Assembly: GCA_964353855.1 (NCBI GenBank)
Contig: CAYGWX010000037.1
Coordinates: 1 to 22,643, forward strand
Reading direction: 5' to 3'
Origin: CAYGWX01 sp964353855 [NCBI: uncultured bacterium]
GTDB lineage: Bacteria > Edwardsbacteria > CAYGWX01
DNA: 22,643 nt
Shown piece after piece: positions 6,956 through 18,800 of the stretch (its first letter is position 1; the number at the start of each line of letters is the position of its first letter). The notes under the pieces are model-generated. The model was not told the origin of the DNA and did not search any database. It was given only the letters and a program-made list of their open reading frames with translations. Made by a program: the position numbers and the translations under genes.

Positions 6956-7771
6956 TTATCGCTGGCATCCCGGGCAGTAAAACGTTCCCCGGCCTGAGAT
7001 CTCCGTTCTTTTAATGGTCGCCCCGCAGCGGGGACAGGGAGACCCCGCTCGCCCGTATACCGCCAGCTTAAGGGCGAACCAGCCCTCGCTTCCATCGGAC
7101 CGGCGATAATTCCTTACCGAACTGCCTCCAGCTCGGATCGCTTCTTTCAAAACAGCTTGAATATTATCACGTAACCTTTTGATATTACTTATAGATATAC
7201 GGCTTGCCCTTCGCTTTGGATGAAGCCCCGTCCGATACAGGACTTCACAAGCATAGATGTTACCGATCCCCCCTAAGAACTCTTGATCCAGGAGCAGGGC
7301 TTTGATTTGCCTTTTCTTTTCTTTTACTTTAATGGCGAATTCATCTCGTCCGATTCCAAGGGGCTCCGGGCCCATCTTGGAGATCAGCGGTACATCCTCC
7401 GGGCGCCTTACCAAATACCACTCCCCGAACCGGCGTGTATCCCAAAACCACAGGTGGGTGCCTCCGGAAAGCATTAGGATGGCCCGTATGGCTCTTTCCT
7501 GCTTTGGCCGACCCTTGGAACTGAATAGCATCCTCCCTGTCATCCTGAGGTGAACTACCCAGACCCTGTGGCTGTCCAAATAAATGAGCAGGTATTTCCC
7601 TCTCCTTCCCACCTGCACGATTCTCTTTTTTAGGAGGCCCCGGACGAATGTCCTATCCCCTGGCTTCTTGATCAAAGAGGGATCGAAGATGTTGACCTCC
7701 TCGATCCTCTTCCCCAGTACGCTCCGAGCCAGACCCCTCTTTACTGTCTCGACCTCAGGCAGCTCGGGCAT
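6956..7771 (-). CDS. mutM: formamidopyrimidine-DNA glycosylase (Fpg/MutM)
   Basis: A 271-aa base-excision repair enzyme that removes 8-oxoguanine and formamidopyrimidines and cleaves the abasic strand. The N-terminus MPELPEVETV fixes the start: after Met removal Pro2 is the Schiff-base nucleophile and Glu3 the acid. Other hallmarks are K59 in RRGKYLL (the conserved Lys near 57), RMTGRM, a helix-two-turn-helix region with LGGIGNIYACEVL, NYRRSDGSEGWF, and a C-terminal zinc finger with C246, C249, C266 and C269 (CPRC...FYCPGC). Length is normal for the family. Only a weak AAAGAG ribosome site precedes it. It starts 68 nt after the secA stop with no clear terminator between, so it may be in a secA-mutM-DUF421 transcript. 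Confidence 0.97.
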   Translation of the reverse strand: MPELPEVETVKRGLARSVLGKRIEEVNIFDPSLIKKPGDRTFVRGLLKKRIVQVGRRGKYLLIYLDSHRVWVVHLRMTGRMLFSSKGRPKQERAIRAILMLSGGTHLWFWDTRRFGEWYLVRRPEDVPLISKMGPEPLGIGRDEFAIKVKEKKRQIKALLLDQEFLGGIGNIYACEVLYRTGLHPKRRASRISISNIKRLRDNIQAVLKEAIRAGGSSVRNYRRSDGSEGWFALKLAVYGRAGSPCPRCGATIKRTEISGRGTFYCPGCQR

Positions 7772-7839
7772 TCGGCAGATATCTCTTTAGGTTGGATCCT
7801 TTTCCTACCCCCGACACCCGACCCCCTACACCCTATCCG

Positions 7840-10875
<3,036 letters not shown>

Positions 10876-10882
10876 AATGATT

Positions 10883-10911
10883 ATTGTAACTCTTTATCAT
10901 TTAAAATTCAA
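10883..10911 (-). promoter_or_regulatory. promoter of secA, apparently giving a leaderless mRNA
   Basis: On the minus strand TTGAAT (10911-10906) is followed after 17 nt by TACAAT (10888-10883); each box differs from consensus at one position. The secA ATG begins 7 nt beyond the -10, where transcription would be expected to start. There is no purine-rich ribosome site in the gap, consistent with leaderless initiation. Confidence 0.6.
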
Positions 10912-11143
10912 GTTCTGGGTTTTTACTGTTCTGGCCCTGAATCGCACCGGCAAATCGTTAAGAGAAGATTTTATAAATGGTTGACGGTGATAACGAACTG
11001 AAACGGTCCGATGACCGGCAGTAGATTTGAGGTACTCTTCCGGAATCGTCAAACATCCAATCCCTTTCCTTTCACTTTTCGAGGAAGTCTCCGGGAGAGC
11101 TGTCTAACCGTCCGGCTGTCTAACGTCATTTCCCCTTCACTCT
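10912..11143. other. intergenic region between the TMTC-like gene and secA
   Basis: No gene seen. It contains two direct copies of GCTGTCTAAC (11099-11108 and 11115-11124, period 16) just beyond the end of the TMTC-like gene and a weak 5-bp hairpin (CGGTC at 11004-11008, GACCG at 11013-11017). Neither has a U-tract, so I cannot point to a clear terminator for the upstream operon. Confidence 0.5.
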
Positions 11144-13060
11144 TCACTTCCTGCTTTTAGCTTTTGGCTTCTTTTTCCCCGCCTTGGAGAACAGGGCTTG
11201 GCTCACCTCAGAGATTTTAGACCTGGAATCCCTTCCGATCTGTCCCTGACCATCCAGCGACACGCATTTCTGCCAGGAGGCCAGCGCCTCGGCAGTTCGG
11301 TTCGTACGCTCATAGATCTTCGCCAGCATGAACCAGGCATAGACGAGGTCCGGCTCCAGCCTCACCGCCTCCTTGTAGGACCATTCCGCCTCGGCCAGAC
11401 GCCCCAGGGTATAGTATTCGTTTCCCAGATTGTAATGCGCCAGGGCCAGTCCAGGGGAGAGCTCGATGACCTTTTCGAACGCGGCGATGGCCTGAGGATA
11501 ATCTTCCATCTGATGGTATACATTGCCCAGGTTCACGTAGACCGGGATCAGATTCGGGTTCAATTCCAGGGCTTTGCGGTAAGACAGAGCGGCGTCTTCG
11601 CATCTCCCGACTGCAGCGCAGGCATCCCCCAACCCGATATGGGTGTCCGGAGGGGACTCCGGTCTCAGGGCCAGGGTTTTCTCGTATTCCCGGATCGCCA
11701 GGATGTACTCCCGCCTGGCCAGCAGGCAGTTTCCTAAATTGTTGTGGGCCATCGGGCTTTCCGGCGAACTCCAGACCATGGCCCGGAAGAAGTTGTATTC
11801 GTTGAGCCAGCTCTCGGTCCGGTTGTAAGTCAGCCATCCGAAGAAAATGGAGGCCAGGACCGCCAGTCCCAGAATCGATTCTCCAATCCCGCGCGTCCTC
11901 CACCCTTTCTCGATTCCCACCCCGACCAAAAGGCAAAACCCGATGGAAGGAAGATAAAGGAATCTCTCCGCCATCATGACCCCTCCGATAGGAAAGAGGT
12001 TTGTAACCGGGAGGAGCAGGATGAAGAACCAGAACCCACCCACGAACACGGCCGGAGCGGCCTTGCGCACCGCCAGGAGCCCGGTAAAGAGCAATCCCAG
12101 GAGGAGAAACGCTCCCCAGAACCGCACATCTCCAAGGGAGGTCGTGGGGTCCACGAGGTAATACGAGTTCAACGGCATGGGCCAGACCATCAGCCGGATG
12201 TAGGAGGCCGTGATCCGCGTCATGGTGAGCAGGGTCCCGAAGACCCCACCTGCGTGGAGCGTCCTTCCCCCGGAGTACGCCCCGACCGAGAGGAGGCGTA
12301 AGGCGAGATACAAGACGAGGACGGTGGCGTAGGGCATCGCGCTTCTGATCGCTGCCTTCCACCTTTTCCCGAACCAAAGCCAGTCCAAGATTAAAACAAA
12401 CAAAGGGAAGACCACCGCCATTTCCTTGGATAGTAGCGCAAGGAGGAAAAAGAAAAGCGAGGCGACCCATGGCATCCCCCGCACCTGGGCTTTCGACTTT
12501 TGATCTTGTCCCGTGACCTGTTCTTCCGCTTTCCTGACCCGGAGGTAAAAGAACAGCGCCAGAAGGAAGAAGAGCCCGCAAAGGAGGTCCGTCCTGCCCC
12601 AGATGGGTGACACGTTTTCCGCATGGGCCGGGTGAACCGCGAAGAGCAGGGCCGCAGCGAATCGGGGCATCCAGCGCTTCAGAAACTCCCGGGAGAGAAG
12701 GTACACCAGCCCGGTCACCGCGACGTGCAGGAGGAGGTTGACCAGGTGATACCCGAAGGGATGATTCTTCCAGTGAAGGTAATCCACGAGGTAGGAGAGC
12801 GTGACCGCCGGTCGGTAATACCCTAACTTGTCCAGGTCCGAGTCCTGGACTGCGCTGGTGCTCTCGCTGGTCTGCCAGAAGTCCGAGGTAAAGATTTGGC
12901 CTAGGTGAGAGAGGCTTTGGATTCGCTCGTTGTTGACAATGAGGTGGTCGTCGTCCCAAAGGAAGTTCCCCTGGAGCATCCTGGCATAGACCCCGAAGGC
13001 GGCTACCATCACCACGGCCAGGGTCACCCCCTCATACCAATACCACGTCGTCCGTTTCAT
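11144..13060 (-). CDS. TMTC-like GT-C membrane protein with TPR repeats
   Basis: A 638-aa polytopic membrane protein. The first about 420 residues carry roughly ten or more transmembrane segments with GT-C glycosyltransferase traits: an acidic FLWDDDHLI motif in the first external loop, a YYRPAVTLSYLVDY...NHPFGYHLVNLLLH block and an FAVHPAHAENVSPIWGRTDLL block, both typical of TMTC/ArnT-like proteins. The C-terminal part, from about residue 438, holds about five TPR units (HNNLGNCLLARREY, HIGLGDACAAVGR, YVNLGNVYHQMEDY, HYNLGNEYYTLGR, WFMLAKIYERTNR) and ends in a Lys-rich tail. Eukaryotic TMTCs are protein O-mannosyltransferases; for the bacterial homologues a role in envelope glycan or protein glycosylation is inference. 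The start lies 14 nt after the acyltransferase stop with no clear ribosome site, suggesting translational coupling. Confidence 0.9.
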   Translation of the reverse strand: MKRTTWYWYEGVTLAVVMVAAFGVYARMLQGNFLWDDDHLIVNNERIQSLSHLGQIFTSDFWQTSESTSAVQDSDLDKLGYYRPAVTLSYLVDYLHWKNHPFGYHLVNLLLHVAVTGLVYLLSREFLKRWMPRFAAALLFAVHPAHAENVSPIWGRTDLLCGLFFLLALFFYLRVRKAEEQVTGQDQKSKAQVRGMPWVASLFFFLLALLSKEMAVVFPLFVLILDWLWFGKRWKAAIRSAMPYATVLVLYLALRLLSVGAYSGGRTLHAGGVFGTLLTMTRITASYIRLMVWPMPLNSYYLVDPTTSLGDVRFWGAFLLLGLLFTGLLAVRKAAPAVFVGGFWFFILLLPVTNLFPIGGVMMAERFLYLPSIGFCLLVGVGIEKGWRTRGIGESILGLAVLASIFFGWLTYNRTESWLNEYNFFRAMVWSSPESPMAHNNLGNCLLARREYILAIREYEKTLALRPESPPDTHIGLGDACAAVGRCEDAALSYRKALELNPNLIPVYVNLGNVYHQMEDYPQAIAAFEKVIELSPGLALAHYNLGNEYYTLGRLAEAEWSYKEAVRLEPDLVYAWFMLAKIYERTNRTAEALASWQKCVSLDGQGQIGRDSRSKISEVSQALFSKAGKKKPKAKSRK

Positions 13061-13074
13061 TTGTATTTAGGAAG

Positions 13075-13974
13075 TCACGGGTTAGGAGTTACGAGTTCCG
13101 GCTTCGTCTTCCACCGTCTGTGCGGCCAGAACCAGTGGTCTGGATATTGCTTAATGTAACTTTCCAATTTATCGGTATAACTCTTTGTTAATGAATAGAT
13201 TGTGGATGTTTCGTCTGGGTATATAGCGGACTCGAAGTAGACCGTGTGTTTGCCCGTTTTTCCCTCTCTCACGATGAAGGCCGGGAGCATGGCTGCTCCG
13301 GTTTTCAGGGCAAAAGCCGCCGGTCCCTTGGGTGTGGAAGCCGGTTTACCCAGGAAATCCACGAACACCCCTTCTTCGTGGGCATCCTGGTCCGAGAGCA
13401 GGGCCACGATCTCGTTTTTCCTGAGCGTTTGAAGCACTCGGCGCATGGCCACACCCATCGGGATGATCCCGACTCCGGCTACTTGTCGATAGGCGTTCAT
13501 GGTGTCGTCCACCCGTTGGTTGTGCTGTTCCCCGACCAGGAGGTGGACCGGATAGCCCATCAGGCTGAACGCCGCCCCCATCAGCTCCCAGTTCCCGAAG
13601 TGCCCGGTCACGGCCATCACGCCCCGGCCACGTGCCAGCGCAGAATCGAGGCTCTCCCGCCCAACGGCATTCACGGTTTCCAGAACGAACTCCTTGGTCA
13701 GAAGCGGAAACCGAAGATACTCCACCAGTCCCCGCCCTAAGTTCTCGTAGCACCTCGTCCCGATGGCCTCCAGGGCCTTGTCGTCTCCCCCGATCCCCTG
13801 CCGGAGGTTGGCCATCACGACATCCCTACGGATCCGGGCGACGTGAAAGGCCGCCCACCCCAACCCCGCCCCCAAAGCCAAGGCCGCGTTCAAGGGCAGG
13901 ACCCTCGCTGCCACACCGAAACCCCTCACCGCCCCGTATTCAACGGCATGTCGGAAGGCTTTCGACCGCCTCAC
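13075..13974 (-). CDS. LpxL/HtrB-family lysophospholipid (lipid A) acyltransferase
   Basis: A 299-aa membrane-associated acyltransferase that would add a secondary acyl chain to lipid A or a related lipid. Diagnostic blocks: ANLRQG...GTRCYENLGRGLVEYLR, the catalytic HX4E motif in TGHFGNWE, LLSDQDAHEEGVFVDFLG, STPKGPAAFALKTGAAMLP and the closing PDHWFWPHRRWKTKP. A hydrophobic N-terminal segment (LPLNAALALGAGLGWAAF) is the usual anchor. I chose a GTG start at 13974: GAGGAG lies 6-7 nt upstream, the start is 17 nt past the DUF362 stop, and the length matches the family. A longer frame opening at 14178 runs through the end of the DUF362 gene and reads as nonsense there. It implies a Gram-negative envelope. 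Confidence 0.92.
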   Translation of the reverse strand: MRRSKAFRHAVEYGAVRGFGVAARVLPLNAALALGAGLGWAAFHVARIRRDVVMANLRQGIGGDDKALEAIGTRCYENLGRGLVEYLRFPLLTKEFVLETVNAVGRESLDSALARGRGVMAVTGHFGNWELMGAAFSLMGYPVHLLVGEQHNQRVDDTMNAYRQVAGVGIIPMGVAMRRVLQTLRKNEIVALLSDQDAHEEGVFVDFLGKPASTPKGPAAFALKTGAAMLPAFIVREGKTGKHTVYFESAIYPDETSTIYSLTKSYTDKLESYIKQYPDHWFWPHRRWKTKPELVTPNP

Positions 13975-13991
13975 GCCTGACTCCTCACGCC

Positions 13992-15116
13992 TTACGAAGT
14001 TCCCACCAGCCGTTTTCCCACCCAGCTCGTTTCTATTTCCACCGCGTTCTCCGGGCACACCTCGTGGCAGCAGAGGCAGTTGATGCACAGCTTGTAGTTG
14101 AAGATGGGCACGTTTTTTGTTTCTATGGATAACGCGCTCGTGGGACAGCTCTCCACGCAGAACCCGCATTTGGTGCACTTCTCTGTCAAGATGATGGGCT
14201 TGACCCAGACCAGCGGCGCCAGGGCCTTGACCATGAACCTGGGGATGAGGTTCAGAAGTGCTGCGGACGGGACTTTGAAATCCTTGACCGCCAGGTCCTC
14301 CAGCCTTTCGCCCACGACCTCAACGGTATCTACCTCCCCCAACCCCCGCTCCCCTGAGATCCTCGTGGTGAAGACGTCCCGGGGTTTAACTCCGACCAGC
14401 CGGGCGAATGTGGCATCCAGGGCTACCCCATCCGCGCTGGCCAGGAGCATCTTCATCCACCGCAGGTCTCCGGACGCGGGCCCGTTCCCCTCCATGCCCA
14501 GGATTCCGTCCATGATCGTGAGCTGGGGCTTGGCCTGGGAGTAGATGTCCACGACGACTGAGGCGAAGTCCGAGGGCCTGGGGTTGTCCCGGTGCAGTTC
14601 CGCCTTGCGTAGTCCCGGGATCGCGCCGTACATGTTCTTTACCGCCCCGGTCAGCATGAGGAGCCCGTGGGTTTTCATCTTGGGCAGGCTGATGAGCACA
14701 TCGCATTCTACGACGGGCTTGGCGAGGTAGTAGCTCTTTTTCCCCACGACCTTCCGGATCACCCCCGAGGTTTCGAAGTTCAGGACCGGGATCTTCATCT
14801 CCTCGGACAGGGCCCCGATCCCGGTCTCTTTCCAGTAGCGCTTGACGCCTTTGACGGCCCCTGCCGGGCTGTCCCCGATTGCGGGCTCTCCCCCGGCCTG
14901 CCGGACGGCATTGGCCACGGCCCGGATGATCTCCGGGTGCGAGGTGATGGCCCGCTCCGGGGGCTTGGCCGCCAGCAGGTTGACCTTTAAGAGGACCTTC
15001 TGGCCGGGCTTCACGAACGCTCCCATCCCCCCTAAGGGCTCAAGGAGCTTTTTTAGGGCTTCCCCGACCCTCTCCGGGCTGTAATCCTCGCAGCGTGTTA
15101 TGGAAACTTTTGACAT
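13992..15116 (-). CDS. DUF362 protein with C-terminal 2[4Fe-4S] ferredoxin domain
   Basis: A 374-aa cytoplasmic protein. Residues about 1-290 form the DUF362 domain: MSKVSITRCEDY start, a VLLKVNLLA strand, TSHPEIIRAVANAVRQAGG, GDSPAG, DVLISLPKMKTHGLLMLTGAVKNMYG and TIMDGILGMEGNGPASG. Residues 314-354 are a bacterial ferredoxin pair: C314, C317, C320, C324 and C344, C347, C350, C354, each followed by Pro. This architecture is common in anaerobes; the reaction is unknown and it is usually annotated as an iron-sulfur or ferredoxin-like protein. It is the first gene of a three-gene operon with the acyltransferase and the TMTC-like protein, behind a strong promoter. Only a weak ribosome site (ACGGA) is seen close to ATG. 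Confidence 0.93.
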   Translation of the reverse strand: MSKVSITRCEDYSPERVGEALKKLLEPLGGMGAFVKPGQKVLLKVNLLAAKPPERAITSHPEIIRAVANAVRQAGGEPAIGDSPAGAVKGVKRYWKETGIGALSEEMKIPVLNFETSGVIRKVVGKKSYYLAKPVVECDVLISLPKMKTHGLLMLTGAVKNMYGAIPGLRKAELHRDNPRPSDFASVVVDIYSQAKPQLTIMDGILGMEGNGPASGDLRWMKMLLASADGVALDATFARLVGVKPRDVFTTRISGERGLGEVDTVEVVGERLEDLAVKDFKVPSAALLNLIPRFMVKALAPLVWVKPIILTEKCTKCGFCVESCPTSALSIETKNVPIFNYKLCINCLCCHEVCPENAVEIETSWVGKRLVGTS

Positions 15117-15142
15117 TCCGTCGCAATCCTGTTTAACCTTTA

Positions 15143-15172
15143 ATTATAAGCCATCCATTCTCCCTAAGTCAA
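15143..15172 (-). promoter_or_regulatory. promoter of the DUF362-acyltransferase-TMTC operon
   Basis: On the minus strand TTGACT (15172-15167) is followed after 18 nt by a perfect TATAAT (15148-15143). Transcription from about 15136 gives a 20-nt leader before the ATG at 15116. Confidence 0.8.
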
Positions 15173-15369
15173 CCGGAGCCGTGTCCTCCATCACAGAGCT
15201 CCGGCTAAAATCCATCCCCAAACCCTAAACCAGTCAGACCGTCAGACACCCCACCGCCGCCATTTCAGCACCCCTTAGAAACGCCATAATCGCCCCTTCC
15301 TGCCATTCCGACCCCTGAGACCGAGGAAATACCCTACTCCACCCTCCCAAAGAGCCCCTTTCCTACAAA
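15173..15369. other. non-coding flank of the accessory region
   Basis: No convincing coding frame, RNA gene or promoter is seen. The stretch lies between the divergent DUF362 promoter and the repeat-rich area ahead of the methylase gene, and is C- and A-rich on the plus strand. Confidence 0.5.
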
Positions 15370-15398
15370 CCTACCCTCCCCCTTTGGGGGAGGGTAGG
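15370..15398. repeat. perfect 13-bp inverted repeat with TTT loop
   Basis: CCTACCCTCCCCC at 15370-15382 and its exact reverse complement at 15386-15398 flank a TTT loop. No T-run follows on either strand, so it is not a standard intrinsic terminator. It resembles short GC-rich palindromes of the REP type found between genes in many genomes, and it marks the left edge of the repeat region ahead of the methylase gene. Confidence 0.85.
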
Positions 15399-15429
15399 GA
15401 AGTAAAATAGGCCTGACCAAGCCAGGTGC

Positions 15430-15462
15430 AAGCCAGAACCAAGCCAGAACCAAGCCAGAACC
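15430..15462. repeat. three tandem 11-bp repeats (AAGCCAGAACC)
   Basis: AAGCCAGAACC occurs three times head to tail (15430-15440, 15441-15451, 15452-15462). A degenerate copy lies before it (AAGCCAGGTGC) and a fragment after it (AAGTCGG). The period is 11 bp, close to one helical turn. The role is unknown; slippage or a protein-binding array are both possible. Confidence 0.85.
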
Positions 15463-15541
15463 AAGTCGGTTTGCACACGCCTTAATCGCCCACCTGTGCA
15501 CCACCCCCATAGGGCCTCACCCGCACCTCGCCAAAGGGTAA

Positions 15542-15630
15542 GTATTGAATTGTAATGGATGGTAATGAGTTGTAATTAAAGAGGAGTAGAGGGTTGTAAT
15601 GTGTGGTAATGAGTTGTAATGAATAGTAAT
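15542..15630. repeat. GTAAT pentamer array phased at 10 bp
   Basis: GTAAT occurs at 15552, 15562 and 15572, then at 15596, 15606, 15616 and 15626: exact 10-bp steps within two blocks. Degenerate first units precede each block, GTATT at 15542 and GTAGA at 15586. At a higher level the segments 15550-15576 and 15594-15620 are 27-bp copies with 2 mismatches and a 44-bp period. The array ends about 55 bp before the -35 box of the methylase promoter, so it may be an operator array, or a decanucleotide minisatellite. Confidence 0.85.
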
Positions 15631-15685
15631 GAAAAGACTTAGGGACCAACCGCCGGGCAGGGCCCAAGAAAAATTCCAATGCCCC

Positions 15686-15714
15686 TTGACTTTCAAGCCC
15701 GGTTCCTCTATAAT
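15686..15714 (+). promoter_or_regulatory. consensus promoter of the methylase/PLD-helicase operon
   Basis: TTGACT (15686-15691) is followed after 17 nt by a perfect TATAAT (15709-15714). Transcription near 15721 would give a leader of about 105 nt before the methylase ATG at 15827. Confidence 0.85.
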
Positions 15715-15755
15715 ACCAGGCAGATAGTACACACTGGCAACACCCCCCGGGGTCA

Positions 15756-15780
15756 CGCCGAGGCCCCGATGGCTTCGGCG
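15756..15780 (+). promoter_or_regulatory. leader hairpin upstream of the methylase gene
   Basis: CGCCGAGGCC (15756-15765) pairs with GGCTTCGGCG (15771-15780) over 10 bp with one G-U pair and a 5-nt loop (CCGAT). It is in the transcribed leader between promoter and methylase start and has no following U-tract. An ATG at 15769 within it opens a 23-codon frame ending at 15840, overlapping the methylase start. A regulatory role is inference. Confidence 0.5.
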
Positions 15781-15826
15781 ATGGTCGTTCAAAGGCAATG
15801 GATTAGCGGAAAACAACAAGTAAGAG

Positions 15827-18800
15827 ATGAGCAAGGCTGAGATAGGGCAGAAGAAGGAAGTCTTCGATCTCCTCAAAGACCTGAACGGGCTGGACCCGCT
15901 CAAGGAGCTGTTCTGGCATCGCTTAAGCTACAAGCGAATCAGCCAGCCACTCTCCCGCACAGGATGGAGCGATACGGCAAGGGGAGCCCTGGCCGAAGAC
16001 CCCGTTCTTTTCGCCGGAGGGGGAAAGGACAACGACTTCCACATCATCTACGCCCGTCTGAACTCTGATAGACTCCTCTTAGGTCAGGAACGCCCGATCG
16101 CCACCCGCCTGCTACGCGACCACCCCTACGCCCTGTTCGTCTTCTCCAACGCAACCCAAGACCGCTGGCACTTCCTGAACGTCAAATACGACACTGAACT
16201 TGAAAAACGCAGATTGTTCCGCCGGATAACTATCGGTCCGGAAGAAAGGATTGGACAACGGCTTAGAACTGCTTCTGAACGATTAAGTCTTATAGATCTC
16301 GATACAGCCAAGGCAAAACTCAGTGACTCCGCACCTTTAACAATCCAAGACCTCCACGATACAGCCTTCGATGTAGAGGCGGTCACCAAGGCGTTCTACA
16401 AAGAACTCGCCAACTGGTATTTCTGGGCGCTTAAGAATGTTCGTTTCCCCAAGGACGCGCCCAAGGAGGCCGACGGGCACGACCATATCGCAGTAATCCG
16501 TATGATAACGCGGTTGATCTTCTGCTGGTTCGTGAAAGAAAAGGGCCTGATCCCAGAGGTGCTGTTCGATCAACGCCGTCTGGAAGAACTACTCGATGGG
16601 TTCGCGCCGGACAAAGACGCCAGGAACGACTCCGTCTTCTATAAGGCGATCCTGCAGAATCTGTTCTTCGCCACGTTGAACACGGAAATGGACAAGCGCG
16701 GTTGGACGCGGGACGAACAGAACTTCATGGCGCACAGTCTTTATCGCCACCGCGATTTATTTAAGAAGCCCGGCGAGGCTTTGGCGTTGTTCAAAAACAT
16801 CCCATTCCTTAACGGCGGTTTGTTCGAATGCCTGGACAAGGATTTGGGCGAAAACGCCAAGTCGCGTTACGTGCGTATAGATGGTTTTTCCCGAAGACCA
16901 GACAGCCAGCCGGTTGTGCCAGATTTCTTGTTTTTTGGACCTGAGCGCGAAGTTGACCTCAGCGCGGATTATGGCGACAAGAAGTTCAGGAAGGTCCGGG
17001 TGCGCGGGCTGGTCCACACACTTCATCGGCACCACTTCACGATTGAGGAAAACACGCCCATCGAGCAGGAAGTTGCGCTCGACCCCGAGCTGTCAGGCAA
17101 GGTATTTGAAAACCTGCTCGCTGCCTACAATCCCGAAACCGGCGCTACTGCCCGCAAACAGACTGGCTCATTTAACACCCCGCGCGAAATCGTAGATTAC
17201 ATGGTGGACGAAGCGTTGATTGCGTACCTGAAAGGGAGTATTGCCACCGAGAACACAGGGGACACTGAGAATAAACTCCGGCGGCTGATGACCTGGGAGG
17301 AGAGCAGTCACGATTTTGGTGCCAAGGAAACTGAGACGCTAATTGCCGCGATTGACGGGCTGAAGGCGTTGGACCCTGCGGTGGGCTCTGGCGCCTTCCC
17401 GATGGGCATTCTGCATAAGCTTGTATTCACCCTGGGAAAACTCGATCCGAACAATGAAAAATGGCGGGAGCGTCAGCGCCAGCGGGCTATTCACGAGACC
17501 GAGGAGACGTTTCGGATAGGCGACAAAGAAGAACGTCAAAAACGGTTGGAGGACATCAACGAGGTATTTGAACAAAATGCCTCGGACTACGGGCGTAAAC
17601 TTTATCTCATAGAGAACTGCCTATACGGCGTGGATATTCAGCCTATTGCAGTCCAGATTGCCAAGATGCGGTTCTTCATTTCTTTAATCGTGGATCAGCG
17701 TGTGTACCCGGACGCAACAAACCTCGGCGTGCGGGCTTTGCCGAATCTCGAAACCAAGTTCGTCGCCGCTAACACGCTAATCGGGATCGAAAAGCCCGAT
17801 CAGATGGCGTTGAGGAATCCAGATATAGACAGGAAGGAAGCGGATCTGCGGAAAGTACGAGAGAAGCACTTCAACGCCAAGACTCCAGTCAGTAAAGCAA
17901 AGTGGCGCGAACAGGACAAGAAACTACGCAATGAGATTGCGGAATTACTCAAGAGCGATGGATGGGGCGACACTACCGCAAAGCAGCTTGCCTCCTGGGA
18001 CCCCTACGACCAAAACGCCTCCGCGACCTTCTTTAATCCCGAATGGATGTTTGGCGTGCGGGAAGGGTTCGATGTGATAATCGGCAACCCACCCTATGGT
18101 CTTCTTAATAAGAGGCAGAATAAGGCTGAGGCGATAGTCGTTACAGATAAGCAGTTGCGCTATTTCAAGACATGCTCGGATTATGCCCCCGCACAAGGCG
18201 GAATGATTAATATCTATCGTCTATTTATAATTAAAAGCATCCATTTATTAGCCAAAGACGGAACGTTCTCTGAGATATTTCCATTGGCCTTTCTTGGCGA
18301 TTCAAGCGTGTCTAATTTGCGCAAGTGGATACTTGATTATTGTCAAATACGTTTCATCGAAGTTTTCCCTGAACGCGACGATATTAATAAGAGGGTCTTT
18401 GAAGCGGCCAAAATGTCTGTTTGCATAATTGTGCTTCGACGTCAGCGGGCACTTGATCGCTCTTTTACTATGCGAATTCACACGGACCGGTTTGTAGACG
18501 CGTCAAATCCGAAGACCCTGTTGAGCGTGGATCACATTGAGTTGCTGGACAAGACGACCGCAACAATACCGGTATTGAGTCAGGCCGATTTGGATTTATT
18601 GATTAAGCTATATCGGCAGTCATCCAGAGTAAGAGAAGTAGGTCACTGCTACACAGGTGAAATTGATCTTACACTTGCCAAGAAATACATTTCTCACAGT
18701 ACCAAGGATGTTTCTCTTTTTCGTGGAGCAATAATTGATAGGTACACGATTAGACAAGAAATGAGTCAAGGAGAATTCTTATACCTGAAAGCATCGAAGT

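Noticed and set aside
11310-12959. 549-codon open frame on the minus strand within the TMTC-like gene
   Set aside because: It is in a different frame of the same strand, with Pro/Gly/Arg-rich low-quality protein, while the real frame has clear membrane segments and TPRs.
13975-14178. Extended N-terminus of the LpxL-type acyltransferase starting at 14178
   Set aside because: It overlaps the ferredoxin domain of the DUF362 gene out of frame and reads as non-homologous sequence; the GTG at 13974 has a good ribosome site and gives the usual length.
15430-15630. Possible CRISPR array
   Set aside because: The repeats are 10-11 bp units in direct tandem or phased order without unique spacers of 30-40 bp, and no cas genes are nearby.
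15482-15903. Minus-strand open frames across the GTAAT array
   Set aside because: The peptide consists of Tyr/Asn/Thr/Leu runs created by the repeats, overlaps the methylase promoter, and has no domain features.
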